A DNA stretch of 64,000 nt, taken from assembly GCF_900112225.1 (NCBI RefSeq), contig NZ_FOLD01000001.1, positions 1 to 64,000 on the forward strand, read 5' to 3'. The position numbers and the translations under genes were made by a program. This document shows positions 1-12,650 of the stretch, one piece after another (the first letter of the stretch is position 1; each line of letters begins with the position of its first letter). The DNA comes from Massilia yuzhufengensis (lineage in GTDB: Bacteria > Pseudomonadota > Gammaproteobacteria > Burkholderiales > Burkholderiaceae_D). Under the pieces are notes generated by a model. That model saw only the letters and a list, made by a program, of their open reading frames with translations, searched no databases and was not told where the DNA came from.

Positions 1-19
1 ATCAATTTGAAGAAGGTGG

Positions 20-135
20 CGGTCAGTTCGACCGTAGCGGCCTGTGGAGGGGAAGGCGCTGGCCCTGCGCGTGAGCGCAGGGTGAAACCGGCCCCGATGA
101 AGCAGGAATCCAACAGCAGGCAGCTTTAAGCAGCA
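20..135. other. unidentified structured segment at left edge
   Basis: No recognisable gene covers this stretch. It contains a perfect 8-bp hairpin closed by a GTGA (GNRA-type) tetraloop (63-70 pairing with 75-82) and a smaller 5-bp stem (20-24 with 30-34), and G-rich and C-rich runs around positions 47-53 and 90-95 could pair over the top of them. This looks more like a folded RNA or a mobile-element remnant than a coding region. A frame on the plus strand stays open from the first base to a TAA at 127-129, so the tail of a truncated gene is the alternative. Identity unknown. Confidence 0.3.
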
Positions 136-244
136 ATGGCTAGCTTTGCGCAAGTTTGGAGGAACGGAAATCGCAAATACAAGAGGCCGGTGGAGAAATT
201 GCTGCGGGAGGGGAAAGCGCACGGCGCGATGCCGTGGTGTGCAA

Positions 245-265
245 GGTGGCGGCGCTGCCGCCACC
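245..265 (-). terminator. possible weak terminator after mlaB
   Basis: A perfect 9-bp inverted repeat with a three-base loop lies ten bases beyond the mlaB stop codon on the minus strand. No T-run follows, so it is either a weak or factor-assisted terminator or only an RNA-stabilising hairpin. Confidence 0.3.
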
Positions 266-274
266 CCCGCGGTA

Positions 275-550
275 TTACGACTGCGGCAGCAGCTGGTCCA
301 CGCCGTACAGCGCGGCGAGCTTCTGGACGTTCTCGGGAACGTTGATGAAGTCCAGGCGCTGGCCGGCCTTGAGCGCCAGGCGCTGCCAGCCCAGCATCAC
401 CGCCACGCCCGACGAGTCGGCCGTGCTGACGCCGCCCAGGTCGAACACGGTCTCGCCCGCGGCGATCGCCGCGCAGCCCTGCTCCAGCGCGCTTTTGGCG
501 CTGCCGAAGGTGAGGGCGTCGAGCGAGAGCATGGGATTTGCCTCGGCCAT
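275..550 (-). CDS. mlaB: MlaB, STAS-domain subunit of the Mla phospholipid transporter
   Basis: A 91-residue cytoplasmic STAS domain protein. In the known Mla system MlaB binds the ATPase MlaF and is needed for assembly and activity of the MlaFEDB inner-membrane complex, which moves phospholipids between the inner membrane and the periplasmic carrier MlaC. The STAS signature Asp-Ser-Ser-Gly lies at residues 45-48, the usual loop before the second helix. It is the last gene of the operon and its ATG overlaps the mlaC stop (TAATG), so translation is probably coupled. Length is normal for the family. The family assignment rests on both sequence and operon position. Confidence 0.9.
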   Translation of the reverse strand: MAEANPMLSLDALTFGSAKSALEQGCAAIAAGETVFDLGGVSTADSSGVAVMLGWQRLALKAGQRLDFINVPENVQKLAALYGVDQLLPQS

Positions 551-1182
551 TACTTCGGCGCCTTCAGCGGCTTGGCTGCCAGCTGCTGGTTACGCTCGGC
601 CAGCTTCTTGATCAGGCCATCGATGCCGCCCTTGTTGATCTCGCTGGTGAAGGTGCCCTTGTAGGTCTCGACCAGCCACGCGCCCAGCACGTTGATGTCG
701 TAGATCTTCCAGCCCTGTGGGCCGTTGGCCAGGCGGTAGTTCAGGGTGATCGGCTCGCCGCGCGCGACGTTCACCTGCGAACGCACCTCGACGTCGGTGG
801 CGCCGGCTTCGGCGCGCATCGGCTTGAACTCGACGGTTTCGTTCTTGATCTGGGTGAGCGCGCCGGAATAGGTGTAGACCAGCAGGGTCTTGAATTCCTG
901 CGACAGCTGCTTCTGCTGTTCCGGGGTGGCCTGGCGCCAGAAGCGGCCGGCCGCCTGCGCGGTCATCTTGTCGGCGTCGACGTGCGGCAGGATCTTGGAA
1001 TTGACGAGGTCCATGATCTTGCTGCGGTTGCCGGACTGGATGTCCTTGTCGGCCTTGACGGTGTCGATGACTTCGGCGCTGATGCGCTTGACCAGTGCGT
1101 CCGGGGCTTCCGCGGCAATGGCGGCGGTGGCGAAGGCGAAGGTGGCGCTGGCTGCTGCGATCAGTTGAATGACTGGTTTCAT
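550..1182 (-). CDS. mlaC: MlaC/Ttg2D periplasmic phospholipid-binding protein
   Basis: A 210-residue exported protein with a clear signal peptide (about residues 1-24, ending Ala-Ile-Ala-Ala before Glu-Ala-Pro). MlaC carries phospholipids across the periplasm between the outer-membrane lipoprotein MlaA and the MlaFEDB complex. The remainder matches the MlaC/Ttg2 fold by sequence character, including the tract around 'RFWRQATPEQQKQL', where the family's conserved helix precedes the lipid pocket. It lies 71 bp after mlaA and directly abuts mlaB. Nothing is missing. Confidence 0.93.
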   Translation of the reverse strand: MKPVIQLIAAASATFAFATAAIAAEAPDALVKRISAEVIDTVKADKDIQSGNRSKIMDLVNSKILPHVDADKMTAQAAGRFWRQATPEQQKQLSQEFKTLLVYTYSGALTQIKNETVEFKPMRAEAGATDVEVRSQVNVARGEPITLNYRLANGPQGWKIYDINVLGAWLVETYKGTFTSEINKGGIDGLIKKLAERNQQLAAKPLKAPK

Positions 1183-1253
1183 GTGTCGTTTCCCTTATCG
1201 ATGGAGGCCGCGCCGAGCGGGTGCCGGCGCGGCATGTCCATGGTTAACTCTTC

Positions 1254-2084
1254 TTACTTCTTCTCGGATGACACCGGTTGTGTAAGCATTTGTGAGCCTG
1301 CCGGCGCGGCAGCTGCCTTGCCGGCCGGATCGGCGCCTGGCTCGGCATTGCTGGTCGCGGCCTCGGCGTCGTCGCCCTGGCGCGGCGCGTTGCCGTCGTA
1401 CACCTGGCTCTGGCGGCGCTGCATATAGCCGTCACGGATGAACTCGTAGCGGTCCAGCGCCGCTTCTTCCAGCAGGTTCGAGGCGTCCAGCAGGGTGGCG
1501 CGCTTGTCGACGATGTTCACGGCCTTGCCGATGTTGCGCCAGTTCACTGGTTCCTTGTAGCCCCAGATGTCGCCGGCCATATCGGCCGGCAAGGCTGCGG
1601 TGTCACGCACCGTAGATGGGCCCAACAGTGGCAACATCAAGTAGGGTCCGCTTGGAACGCCCCACACGCCCAGGGTCTGGCCGAAATCTTCGTTGTGCTT
1701 CGGGATGCCGGCTTCCGACGCGATGTCGAGCAGGCCCAGGATGCCGAAGGTCGAGTTGAAGGCAAAACGGGTCATATCGCCCATGCCGGCCTGGCCCTTG
1801 CCCTGCAGCAGGTTATTCACGGCGCTCCAGGCGTCAGACAAATTGCCGAAGAAATTGTTCACGCCAGTTTGCGCGAAGCTCGGCACCGTCTTCTTGTAGG
1901 CGGTGGCGGTCGGTTTCAGGACGGTGCGGTCGACCGCATCGTTAAAGCTGAAAACAGCGCGGTTGTACTTCTCGAGCGGATCCTGCGGATTCTGCGTCGT
2001 GGCGCAGCCGGTCAGCAGCAGGACTGCAGCGATTGCTGCGAGTCCATGGATACGGCCGGGGACAGCGAGTGGTGCGTGTGTCAT
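1254..2084 (-). CDS. mlaA: MlaA/VacJ outer-membrane lipoprotein
   Basis: A 276-residue lipoprotein: basic N-terminus, hydrophobic core and lipobox Leu-Thr-Gly-Cys with the lipidated cysteine at residue 27. MlaA forms a ring in the inner leaflet of the outer membrane and removes misplaced surface phospholipids, passing them to MlaC. The VacJ-typical block 'DPLEKYNRAVFSFND' begins near residue 36. The last 45 residues form a low-complexity, Ala- and Pro-rich acidic tail that is not needed by the fold. In E. coli this gene is unlinked from mlaFEDCB; here it sits between mlaD and mlaC with its ATG overlapping the mlaD stop (ATGA). Confidence 0.93.
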   Translation of the reverse strand: MTHAPLAVPGRIHGLAAIAAVLLLTGCATTQNPQDPLEKYNRAVFSFNDAVDRTVLKPTATAYKKTVPSFAQTGVNNFFGNLSDAWSAVNNLLQGKGQAGMGDMTRFAFNSTFGILGLLDIASEAGIPKHNEDFGQTLGVWGVPSGPYLMLPLLGPSTVRDTAALPADMAGDIWGYKEPVNWRNIGKAVNIVDKRATLLDASNLLEEAALDRYEFIRDGYMQRRQSQVYDGNAPRQGDDAEAATSNAEPGADPAGKAAAAPAGSQMLTQPVSSEKK

Positions 2085-2554
2085 TCACTACCTTCCTTTC
2101 CTTCAGCGGCCTTACTATAGATAAATTGATTGATCAAGTCTTCCAGCACCGTCGCCGATTGGGTACGGGCGATGCGGTCGCCGTCGACCAGGTTATTGGT
2201 GTCGCCACCCGGTTCGATACCGATGTACTGCTCGCCCAGCAAGCCGGCGGTCAGGATCTTTAACGAACTGTCTTTAGGGAATTTATATCCTGGCTCCATA
2301 TCGAGGCGCACGAGCGCCTGGTAGGTCTTGTCGTCGAAGGTGATGTCACCCACGCGGCCAACCACCACGCCGGCGCTTTTCACCGGTGCCTGCGGCTTGA
2401 GGCCGCCGATATTGTCGAACTTGCCGGTCACGGCGTAGGTCTTGCTGAACGAAAGCGTGCTCATGTTGCCGACCTTGAGGGCCAGGAACAGCAGAGAGAC
2501 CAGGCCCAGCAGGACAAACAGGCCAACCCAGACGTCGATAGTTTTGCGGTGCAT
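2081..2554 (-). CDS. mlaD: MlaD, MCE-domain substrate-binding subunit
   Basis: A 157-residue protein with one N-terminal membrane anchor (about residues 8-28) and a single periplasmic MCE domain. MlaD hexamers form the periplasmic ring over the MlaE permease through which lipids pass. The MCE hallmark 'VKSAGVVVGRVGDI' is at residues 58-71, followed by the conserved 'ILTAGLLGEQYIGI' strand-turn. It lies 33 bp after mlaE and overlaps mlaA by four bases. Length is typical for MlaD with a short C-terminal helix. Confidence 0.94.
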   Translation of the reverse strand: MHRKTIDVWVGLFVLLGLVSLLFLALKVGNMSTLSFSKTYAVTGKFDNIGGLKPQAPVKSAGVVVGRVGDITFDDKTYQALVRLDMEPGYKFPKDSSLKILTAGLLGEQYIGIEPGGDTNNLVDGDRIARTQSATVLEDLINQFIYSKAAEGKEGSE

Positions 2555-2587
2555 ACGAATACCCTAATGGAACTTGATTACTTTGAT

Positions 2588-3370
2588 TTATTTATTGAAC
2601 ATCAAGGCGGTCATGATGAAGTCCAGGCCCCAGACCATCAGCGACGCGATGACGACGGTGCGCGTGGTAGCGCGCGACACGTCTTCCGGGGTCGGCTTGG
2701 TCTGGTAACCCTGGAACAGCGCCGTGAACGTGACCGCCACGCCGAAGATAAAGCTTTTGATTACACCGTTCAGTACGTCAGCGCGCACATCGACGCCGGC
2801 CTGCATCTGCGACCAGAACGCGCCCTCGTCCACGCCGATCAGCTGGACGCCGACCACGTAGCCGCCGAACACGCCAACGGCCGAGAACACGGTGGCCAGG
2901 ATCGGCATCGCAATGACGCCGCCCCAGAAGCGCGGCGCCAGCACGCGCTGGACCGGGTTAATCGCCATCATTTCCATGGCCGACAGCTGCTCGCCGGCTT
3001 TCATGAGGCCGATCTGCGCGGTCAGCGAGGTGCCGGCGCGGCCGGCGAACAGCAGCGCGGTCACCACCGGGCCCAGCTCGCGCACCAGCGCCAGCGCCAC
3101 CACCTGGCCCAGCGCCTGTTCGGCGCCGTAGGCCTGCAATGTGTAATACCCCTGCAGGCCCAGCACCATGCCGACGAACAGGCCGGAGACGATGATGATC
3201 ACCAGCGAATAATTGCCGATGAAGTGGACTTGCTCTGAAATGAGAGCCGGACGCCGGAAGGCGCCGGGCGAGACGCCCAGCAGGTTGAAGAAGGCGCGGG
3301 TGGCGAAGCCGACACTGGCAATGGCTTCGCGCACGGTGCGGCCGATGGTGCCGAGGACATTTGCAATCAT
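2588..3370 (-). CDS. mlaE: MlaE, ABC transporter permease
   Basis: A 260-residue integral membrane protein of the MlaE permease family with about five hydrophobic segments, including 'YSLVIIIVSGLFVGMVLG'. It forms the membrane channel of the Mla phospholipid transporter. The conserved coupling region 'ELGPVVTALLFAGRAGTS' is present. The ATG at 3368-3370 was chosen because it overlaps the mlaF stop as ATGA and gives the normal family length; the frame stays open further upstream but that part is only the other-frame reading of mlaF. Confidence 0.94.
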   Translation of the reverse strand: MIANVLGTIGRTVREAIASVGFATRAFFNLLGVSPGAFRRPALISEQVHFIGNYSLVIIIVSGLFVGMVLGLQGYYTLQAYGAEQALGQVVALALVRELGPVVTALLFAGRAGTSLTAQIGLMKAGEQLSAMEMMAINPVQRVLAPRFWGGVIAMPILATVFSAVGVFGGYVVGVQLIGVDEGAFWSQMQAGVDVRADVLNGVIKSFIFGVAVTFTALFQGYQTKPTPEDVSRATTRTVVIASLMVWGLDFIMTALMFNK

Positions 3371-4170
3371 TTGCGCACTCCCAGGCCCAGGTCGTCGGCC
3401 AGTGACTTGCCCGGGTAATGGAAGGGCACCGGTCCGTCCGGCGCGGCGTTGACGAACTGCTGCACGTACGGGTCTTCCGACACGCGCAGGTCCGACGGCG
3501 TGCCTTCGGCGACGATCTTGCCTGCCGACATGAAGTACACGTAGTCGGCAATCGCGAAGCACTCGTGCACGTCGTGCGAGACCAGGATGGAGGTCGAGCC
3601 GAGCGCGTCGTTCAGGTTGCGGATCAGGTTGGCGGTGACGCCCATCGAGATCGGATCGAGGCCCGCGAAGGGCTCGTCGTACATGATGAGTTCGGGGTCG
3701 AGCGCCACGGCGCGGGCCACGGCCACGCGGCGCGCCATGCCGCCCGAGATCTCGGCCGGTTTCAGGCGGTGCGCATTGCGCAGGCCGACGGCGTTGAGTT
3801 TCAGGAGCACCAGGTCGCGAATCAGTTCTTCCGGCAGGTCGGTGTGCTCGCGCAGCGGGAAGGCGACGTTGTCGAACACCGACAGGTCGGTGAACAGGGC
3901 GCCGAACTGGAACAGCATGCCCATGCGGCGGCGCAGGCGGTACAGGCCGTCGGTGTCGAGCTGGTGCACGACTTCGCCGCCCACGCGCACTTCGCCGCGC
4001 TGGGGGCGGATCTGGCCGCCGATCAGCTTCAGGACCGTGGTCTTGCCGCAGCCCGAGCCGCCCATGACGGCCACGAGCTTACCGCGTGGGAAATCCATGC
4101 GGAGGTTCGACAGGATGGAACGATCCCCATAGGCAAAGTGCAGATCGCGGATTTCGACTAGGTTCGACAC
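3367..4170 (-). CDS. mlaF: MlaF, ABC transporter ATPase
   Basis: A 267-residue ABC ATPase that powers the Mla complex from the cytoplasm. Walker A (GGSGCGKTT) is at residues 37-45, the Q-loop glutamine at 88, the signature Ile-Ser-Gly-Gly-Met at 141-145, Walker B with catalytic Glu (LIMYDEP) at 161-167 and the H-loop His at 199. Translation appears to start at GTG; the next codons Ser-Asn-Leu match family N-termini. No clear Shine-Dalgarno precedes it. It is the first gene of the six-gene operon mlaFEDACB. Confidence 0.94.
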   Translation of the reverse strand: MSNLVEIRDLHFAYGDRSILSNLRMDFPRGKLVAVMGGSGCGKTTVLKLIGGQIRPQRGEVRVGGEVVHQLDTDGLYRLRRRMGMLFQFGALFTDLSVFDNVAFPLREHTDLPEELIRDLVLLKLNAVGLRNAHRLKPAEISGGMARRVAVARAVALDPELIMYDEPFAGLDPISMGVTANLIRNLNDALGSTSILVSHDVHECFAIADYVYFMSAGKIVAEGTPSDLRVSEDPYVQQFVNAAPDGPVPFHYPGKSLADDLGLGVRK

Positions 4171-4191
4171 AGGGTAATTAGTATTTGGGTA

Positions 4192-4225
4192 ATCCGTTAT
4201 TGTAGTGCAGAAAGCTTAACCCCCG
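4192..4225 (-). promoter_or_regulatory. candidate mla operon promoter
   Basis: On the minus strand a TACAAT box (4199-4204) lies about 29 bases upstream of the mlaF GTG and would give a leader of about 22 bases. No convincing -35 element is visible at the standard spacing, so this is tentative. Confidence 0.3.
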
Positions 4226-4567
4226 CTTGAGGCGCCCCATTTTCGGGCCGCTCTTCGACGTACTATTACAACAAAACTAACCGAGAAGTCAGATATTTCC
4301 ACGGCTAAGCTTTTGTTTTTAAACAGATATGCATATCAATCAATATTGCATTTAATTGAATTTTATCAATAAATTCCATCGAGCAACGAAACCGGTAATT
4401 TTTGGTTAAGCCGCTGTCAGCCTCATGACGTGATGCGCTGCAATACTGTCTAGCCTAAGGACGTTGACCCGAAAACACCCGTGCGGACGCGCACATAAGT
4501 GTGTTTGTAAGTCACAATTCGCGGGTCGCTGTTGGTTCATGACCACAGCACATTGCCCAAGAATAAG
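4226..4567. other. AT-rich intergenic region between mlaF and gltD terminator
   Basis: No supported gene. Positions about 4290-4400 are strikingly AT-rich compared with everything around them (repeated TATCAAT/TCAATATT/TTTAATTGAATTTTATCAAT tracts), which could act as an upstream promoter element or a nucleoid-protein site for the mla operon. The remaining part (4440-4567) contains no coding signal that I recognise. Confidence 0.5.
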
Positions 4568-4592
4568 AAAAGGCGGCCAAGGCCGCCTTTTT
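4568..4592 (-). terminator. intrinsic terminator of gltBD
   Basis: A perfect 7-bp G+C stem (4572-4578 with 4581-4587) with a two-base loop is flanked by A4 and T5, 16 bases past the gltD stop. On the minus strand it ends in TTTT, as expected for an intrinsic terminator; the symmetric flanks would allow it to work in both directions. Confidence 0.8.
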
Positions 4593-4607
4593 CCCAGATG
4601 CCGCGAT

Positions 4608-6071
4608 TCAGCGCGGCAGCACCGAACTGCCCATCAGGAACTCATCCACCGCACGGGCGCACTGGCGCCCTTCGCGGATCGCCCACACCACCAGCGACTG
4701 GCCGCGGCGCATGTCGCCGGCCGCGAACACCTTGCTCGATGAGGTCTGGTAGGACTTGTCGCCCTCGGTGCTGGCGCGCGCGTTGCCGCGGGCATCCTTC
4801 TGCACGCCGAACGCGTCCAGCACATTCTGCACCGGCGACACGAAGCCCATCGCCAGGAACACCAGGTCGGCCTTGAGTTCGAACTCCGAGTTCGCCACCT
4901 CGACCATCTTGCCGTCCTTCCACTCGACGCGGCAGGCGATCAGGCGTTCAACCTTGCCGCCCTTGCCTTCCAGGCGCTTGGTCGCCACCGCCCAGTCGCG
5001 CTCGCAGCCTTCCTCGTGCGAGGACGAGGTGCGCAGGCGGGTCGGCCAGTAAGGCCAGACCAGCGGCTTGTTTTCCAGCTCCGGCGGCTGCGGCATCAGT
5101 TCGAACTGGGTCACGGAGGCGGCGCCGTGGCGGTTCGAGGTGCCCACGCAGTCCGACCCCGTATCGCCGCCGCCGATCACGACCACATGCTTGCCGGTGG
5201 CCTTGATCTGGTCCTTGAGCTTGTCGCCGGCGTTCACCCGGTTCTGCTGCGGCAGGAAGTCCATTGCGAAGTGCACGCCTTTCAGCTCGCGCCCCGGCAC
5301 CGGCAGGTCGCGCGGCTGCTCGGCGCCGCCGGCCAGCACCACGGCGTCGAATTCCTTCTCCAGGTCTTCCGGGAAGATGGTGTCGCGCGCCATATTGCTG
5401 ACGGTCGCCGGGAAGTCCTTGCCGATCAGGACGCCAGTCCGGAAGATCACGCCTTCCGCCTGCATCTGCTCGACGCGGCGGTCGATCAGGCCCTTCTCCA
5501 TCTTGAAGTCGGGGATCCCGTAGCGCAGCAGGCCGCCGATGCGGTCGCTCTTCTCGAACACGGTGACGGCATGGCCGGCGCGCGCCAGCTGCTGGGCGGC
5601 GGCCAGGCCGGCCGGGCCGGAACCGACCACGGCGACCTTCTTGCCCGTTTTGATGGCTGCCGGTTCCGGCACGATCCAGCCGTGCTCCCAGCCCGCATCG
5701 GAGATCTTGCGCTCGATCGACTTGATGCCGACCGGGTCGTCGTTGATGCCGAGCGTGCAGGCAGATTCGCAGGGCGCCGGGCAGATGCGGCCGGTGAACT
5801 CGGGGAAGTTGTTAGTCGAATGCAGGTTCTCGACGGCCGCACGGTAGTTGCCGTGGTAAACCAGGTCGTTCCAGTCCGGGATCATGTTGTTGACCGGGCA
5901 GCCCGTGTTACAGAACGGGATGCCGCAATCCATGCAGCGCGCGCCCTGCACCTTGGCCTGGCCATCGCTCAGGGTCAGCACGAATTCCTTGTAGTTCTTG
6001 ACGCGATCAGCGGGCTCAAGGTGACCCTCTTCCTGCCGTTCGAATTCCATGAAACCGGTAATTTTGCCCAC
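4608..6071 (-). CDS. gltD: glutamate synthase small subunit (NADPH)
   Basis: A 487-residue flavoprotein that passes electrons from NADPH through FAD and iron-sulfur clusters to GltB for glutamate formation from glutamine and 2-oxoglutarate. Cluster cysteines lie at about residues 46, 49, 54 and 58 ([15 protein letters not shown]) with a second group in '[10 protein letters not shown]'. The FAD motif '[11 protein letters not shown]' and the NADPH motif '[13 protein letters not shown]' follow. The GTG start at 6069-6071 was chosen over an upstream in-frame ATG because it has a good AAAGGA site and gives the family N-terminus GKITGFMEF. Second gene of gltBD. Confidence 0.96.
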   Translation of the reverse strand: MGKITGFMEFERQEEGHLEPADRVKNYKEFVLTLSDGQAKVQGARCMDCGIPFCNTGCPVNNMIPDWNDLVYHGNYRAAVENLHSTNNFPEFTGRICPAPCESACTLGINDDPVGIKSIERKISDAGWEHGWIVPEPAAIKTGKKVAVVGSGPAGLAAAQQLARAGHAVTVFEKSDRIGGLLRYGIPDFKMEKGLIDRRVEQMQAEGVIFRTGVLIGKDFPATVSNMARDTIFPEDLEKEFDAVVLAGGAEQPRDLPVPGRELKGVHFAMDFLPQQNRVNAGDKLKDQIKATGKHVVVIGGGDTGSDCVGTSNRHGAASVTQFELMPQPPELENKPLVWPYWPTRLRTSSSHEEGCERDWAVATKRLEGKGGKVERLIACRVEWKDGKMVEVANSEFELKADLVFLAMGFVSPVQNVLDAFGVQKDARGNARASTEGDKSYQTSSSKVFAAGDMRRGQSLVVWAIREGRQCARAVDEFLMGSSVLPR

Positions 6072-6139
6072 GTTGTTTTCCTTTTGTCGTTCCAGTGGCG
6101 GTGCCTGCCCTGCCACTATCTTCATTCCATCCACCACCA

Positions 6140-6225
6140 CGTCGTTCCGGCGAAGGCCGGAACCCAAGTTCGTCGCATTACGTCTGCGCTTGCAAAATTG
6201 GGTTCCCGCCTGCGCGGGAACGACG
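6140..6225. repeat. dispersed paired-hairpin repeat, copy 1
   Basis: An 86-bp element between gltB and gltD. It starts CGTCGTTCC and ends GGAACGACG; two internal palindromes (a CCGGCGAAGGCCGG hairpin and a CCCGCCTGCGCGGG hairpin) face each other across a variable core. Near-identical layout occurs at 32459-32546, and single-arm copies at 25811-25838 and 40386-40413. This is the arrangement of REP/BIME-like bacterial repeats; inside an operon it may stabilise the gltB message or adjust gltD expression. Confidence 0.85.
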
Positions 6226-6242
6226 TTGTTTGAGTGCGTTGC

Positions 6243-10964
<4,722 letters not shown>

Positions 10965-11082
10965 GAGGCAATCTCCACAGCTATTTCGGGTCGAAAATCG
11001 AGAATAGTGCAATGCAACACAAACGGCAACAAGAATAATGAGGGTCGGAGTCGAATTGTTTGATAACTTTTCCGAACGAGAT

Positions 11083-11102
11083 TTAATTAGGGACAGAGTA
11101 AA
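11083..11102 (+). repeat. REP copy flanking the RAYT gene (left)
   Basis: The tract TAATTAGGGACAGAGTAAAA lies 40 bp beyond the RAYT stop. Its reverse complement matches the two repeats on the other side of the gene in the core CTGTCCC(C/T)(A/G)ATTAA, so the transposase gene is bracketed by inverted copies. Confidence 0.7.
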
Positions 11103-11142
11103 ATCGGGCGGCGCGCGAGCCCTTGATGAGATCGCCCCCGCG

Positions 11143-11853
11143 CTATGCGTCCGTCAAAGGGGGGATCGGCGCCCTGAACGGCCGTCCACGCTTGGCCGGC
11201 AGGATCTGGCGGCTGGTCTTGCGTTCCAGCTCGGCCTTGAAGGCATCCGAACCGAGTGGCTGGTTCTTCAGGACCGCATTACTGATGAAATCCACTTCAT
11301 CCTGGGCAATGCCCTGCATAACCAGGTCCGTATACGCCGCCTCACGCTGGAATGGCGTATTACCCAATCCCCAGTACAGCAGGTGGTCGGTGACGACTCC
11401 GTCGCTCCGCACGCCCGCGTGGTGGGCGTAGCTCGACCACGGATAGTCCAGCGGGCTGGCAACCAGGTTGGCGCGCAGCGGAGCGAGCTCGATATAGCGG
11501 CTGCAGGCCAGGAAATAGTGCTCGGTATCGATGAGCGAGGTACGGAAGCGCCCCTCGAACAGGCCACCGCTGCGCTCGTACTTGCTGTTGAACCAGGGGA
11601 CGTAGAAGCGGCCCAGCTTCTGCATCATCAGCGCCAGGCCCGCGGCGTCGGCCGGCGTGGCCAGCACGTGCAGGTGGCTTGGCATGAGCACATAGGCGTG
11701 GATTGCCACCTGGTAGAAGCGCGCCGCCTCCTTCAGCCAGGCGATAAAACGCTGGTAATCCTCGTCTTCGCGGAAGATCGGCTGGCGGTTGTTGCCGCGC
11801 TGGAGAATGTGGTGCGGCTGCTTGGGGATGATCAGTCGGGGTAGGCGTGCCAT
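11143..11853 (-). CDS. REP-associated tyrosine transposase (RAYT, IS200-like Y1 family)
   Basis: A 236-residue HUH nuclease. The metal-binding His-Leu-His is at residues 60-62 (MPSHLHVLA), and the candidate nucleophile tyrosine lies in the downstream helix '[11 protein letters not shown]' (Tyr113 or Tyr120; Tyr120 fits better the family's RYI pattern). RAYTs are single-copy domesticated relatives of TnpA that act on REP palindromes. Here inverted REP copies sit on both sides, which supports the assignment. The gene is intact. It lies downstream of the two-component genes and has its own ATG; nothing suggests a functional link with them. Confidence 0.88.
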   Translation of the reverse strand: MARLPRLIIPKQPHHILQRGNNRQPIFREDEDYQRFIAWLKEAARFYQVAIHAYVLMPSHLHVLATPADAAGLALMMQKLGRFYVPWFNSKYERSGGLFEGRFRTSLIDTEHYFLACSRYIELAPLRANLVASPLDYPWSSYAHHAGVRSDGVVTDHLLYWGLGNTPFQREAAYTDLVMQGIAQDEVDFISNAVLKNQPLGSDAFKAELERKTSRQILPAKRGRPFRAPIPPLTDA

Positions 11854-11896
11854 GGGGAGTGCTCAAAGGTCGAGCAGGCATTCTAGCCCAGAAGGC

Positions 11897-11917
11897 TGAC
11901 CCTGTCCCCAATTAATA
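11897..11917 (-). repeat. REP copy flanking the RAYT gene (right 1)
   Basis: CTGACCCTGTCCCCAATTAAT, 43 bp upstream of the RAYT start, inverted relative to the copy at 11083. It shares the CTGACCCTGTCCC core with the next copy 21 bp away. Confidence 0.75.
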
Positions 11918-11938
11918 TGGGGATCGCCGAAAAACGGC

Positions 11939-11962
11939 CTGACCCTGTCCCTGATTAATCAG
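11939..11962 (-). repeat. REP copy flanking the RAYT gene (right 2), overlapping a stop codon
   Basis: A second copy with the CTGACCCTGTCCC core followed by the palindrome TGATTAATCA. Its inner end includes the TGA stop codon of the adjacent response regulator gene, so the repeat supplies the end of that reading frame. Confidence 0.75.
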
Positions 11963-12639
11963 GAAAGGGTGAAGCCGGCGGACAGGCTGTAGCCTTCGCC
12001 GTAGGCGCTGCGCAGCGGCAGGTCCTGGCCCAGGCCCGAGCGGGCTTTCTTGCGCAGGCGGTACACCAGCATGTCGACCCGGCGGCTGGCGTCCGGGTCT
12101 TCGCCGCCCATGCCGGCCACGATGACGTGGCGCGGGACCGGGCGGGTGTTGATGGTCAGGAGGTGCAGGAAGTTGCACTCCTTTTCGGTCAGGTCGATCA
12201 CCTTGCCGGCCAGTTCGAGCTGGCGCGCGCTCACGCGCAGGGTCCACTTGCTCGGCGCGGGGGCTGGATCGGCGGGACGCACGCGGCGATCGAGCGCTTC
12301 GATGTGGGCGGCCAGTTCCGGGAACTTGATCGGCTTGGTCAGGTAGTGGTCGGCGCCCAGGCGCAGGCCCAGGATGCGGTGATCGAAAGCGACGCGGCCG
12401 GTCAGCACCAGCAGGCCGATCTCGGGATACAGCTGGCGCATCCGCGGGATGACGTTGAAACCGTCTTCGTCCGGCAGACCCAGGTCGAGCACGACGACCG
12501 CTGCCGGCGTGCGCGTCAGCGCTGCCCACATCTCGCTCGCGGTCTTGGCGATCGTGACGTCGTGGTCGAGCTCCCGCAGGAATTCGGCCATGTCGTCGGC
12601 GTATTCGCCATTGTCTTCAACAATCAGGATCTGCGTCAT
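11959..12639 (-). CDS. OmpR/PhoB-type two-component response regulator
   Basis: A 226-residue regulator. The receiver domain has the acidic pair at residues 8-9, the phospho-acceptor Asp52 (VVVLDLGLPD), Thr80 and Lys102 (TKPIK). A winged-helix DNA-binding domain follows from about residue 130, with the family pattern 'LTEKECNFLHLL' and 'GRRVDMLVYRLRKK'-like recognition region. It lies 11 bp after the histidine kinase gene and is surely its partner. The stop codon lies within a REP element. Target genes cannot be named from this window. Confidence 0.9.
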   Translation of the reverse strand: MTQILIVEDNGEYADDMAEFLRELDHDVTIAKTASEMWAALTRTPAAVVVLDLGLPDEDGFNVIPRMRQLYPEIGLLVLTGRVAFDHRILGLRLGADHYLTKPIKFPELAAHIEALDRRVRPADPAPAPSKWTLRVSARQLELAGKVIDLTEKECNFLHLLTINTRPVPRHVIVAGMGGEDPDASRRVDMLVYRLRKKARSGLGQDLPLRSAYGEGYSLSAGFTLS

Positions 12640-12650
12640 GGTTGGCCAGG

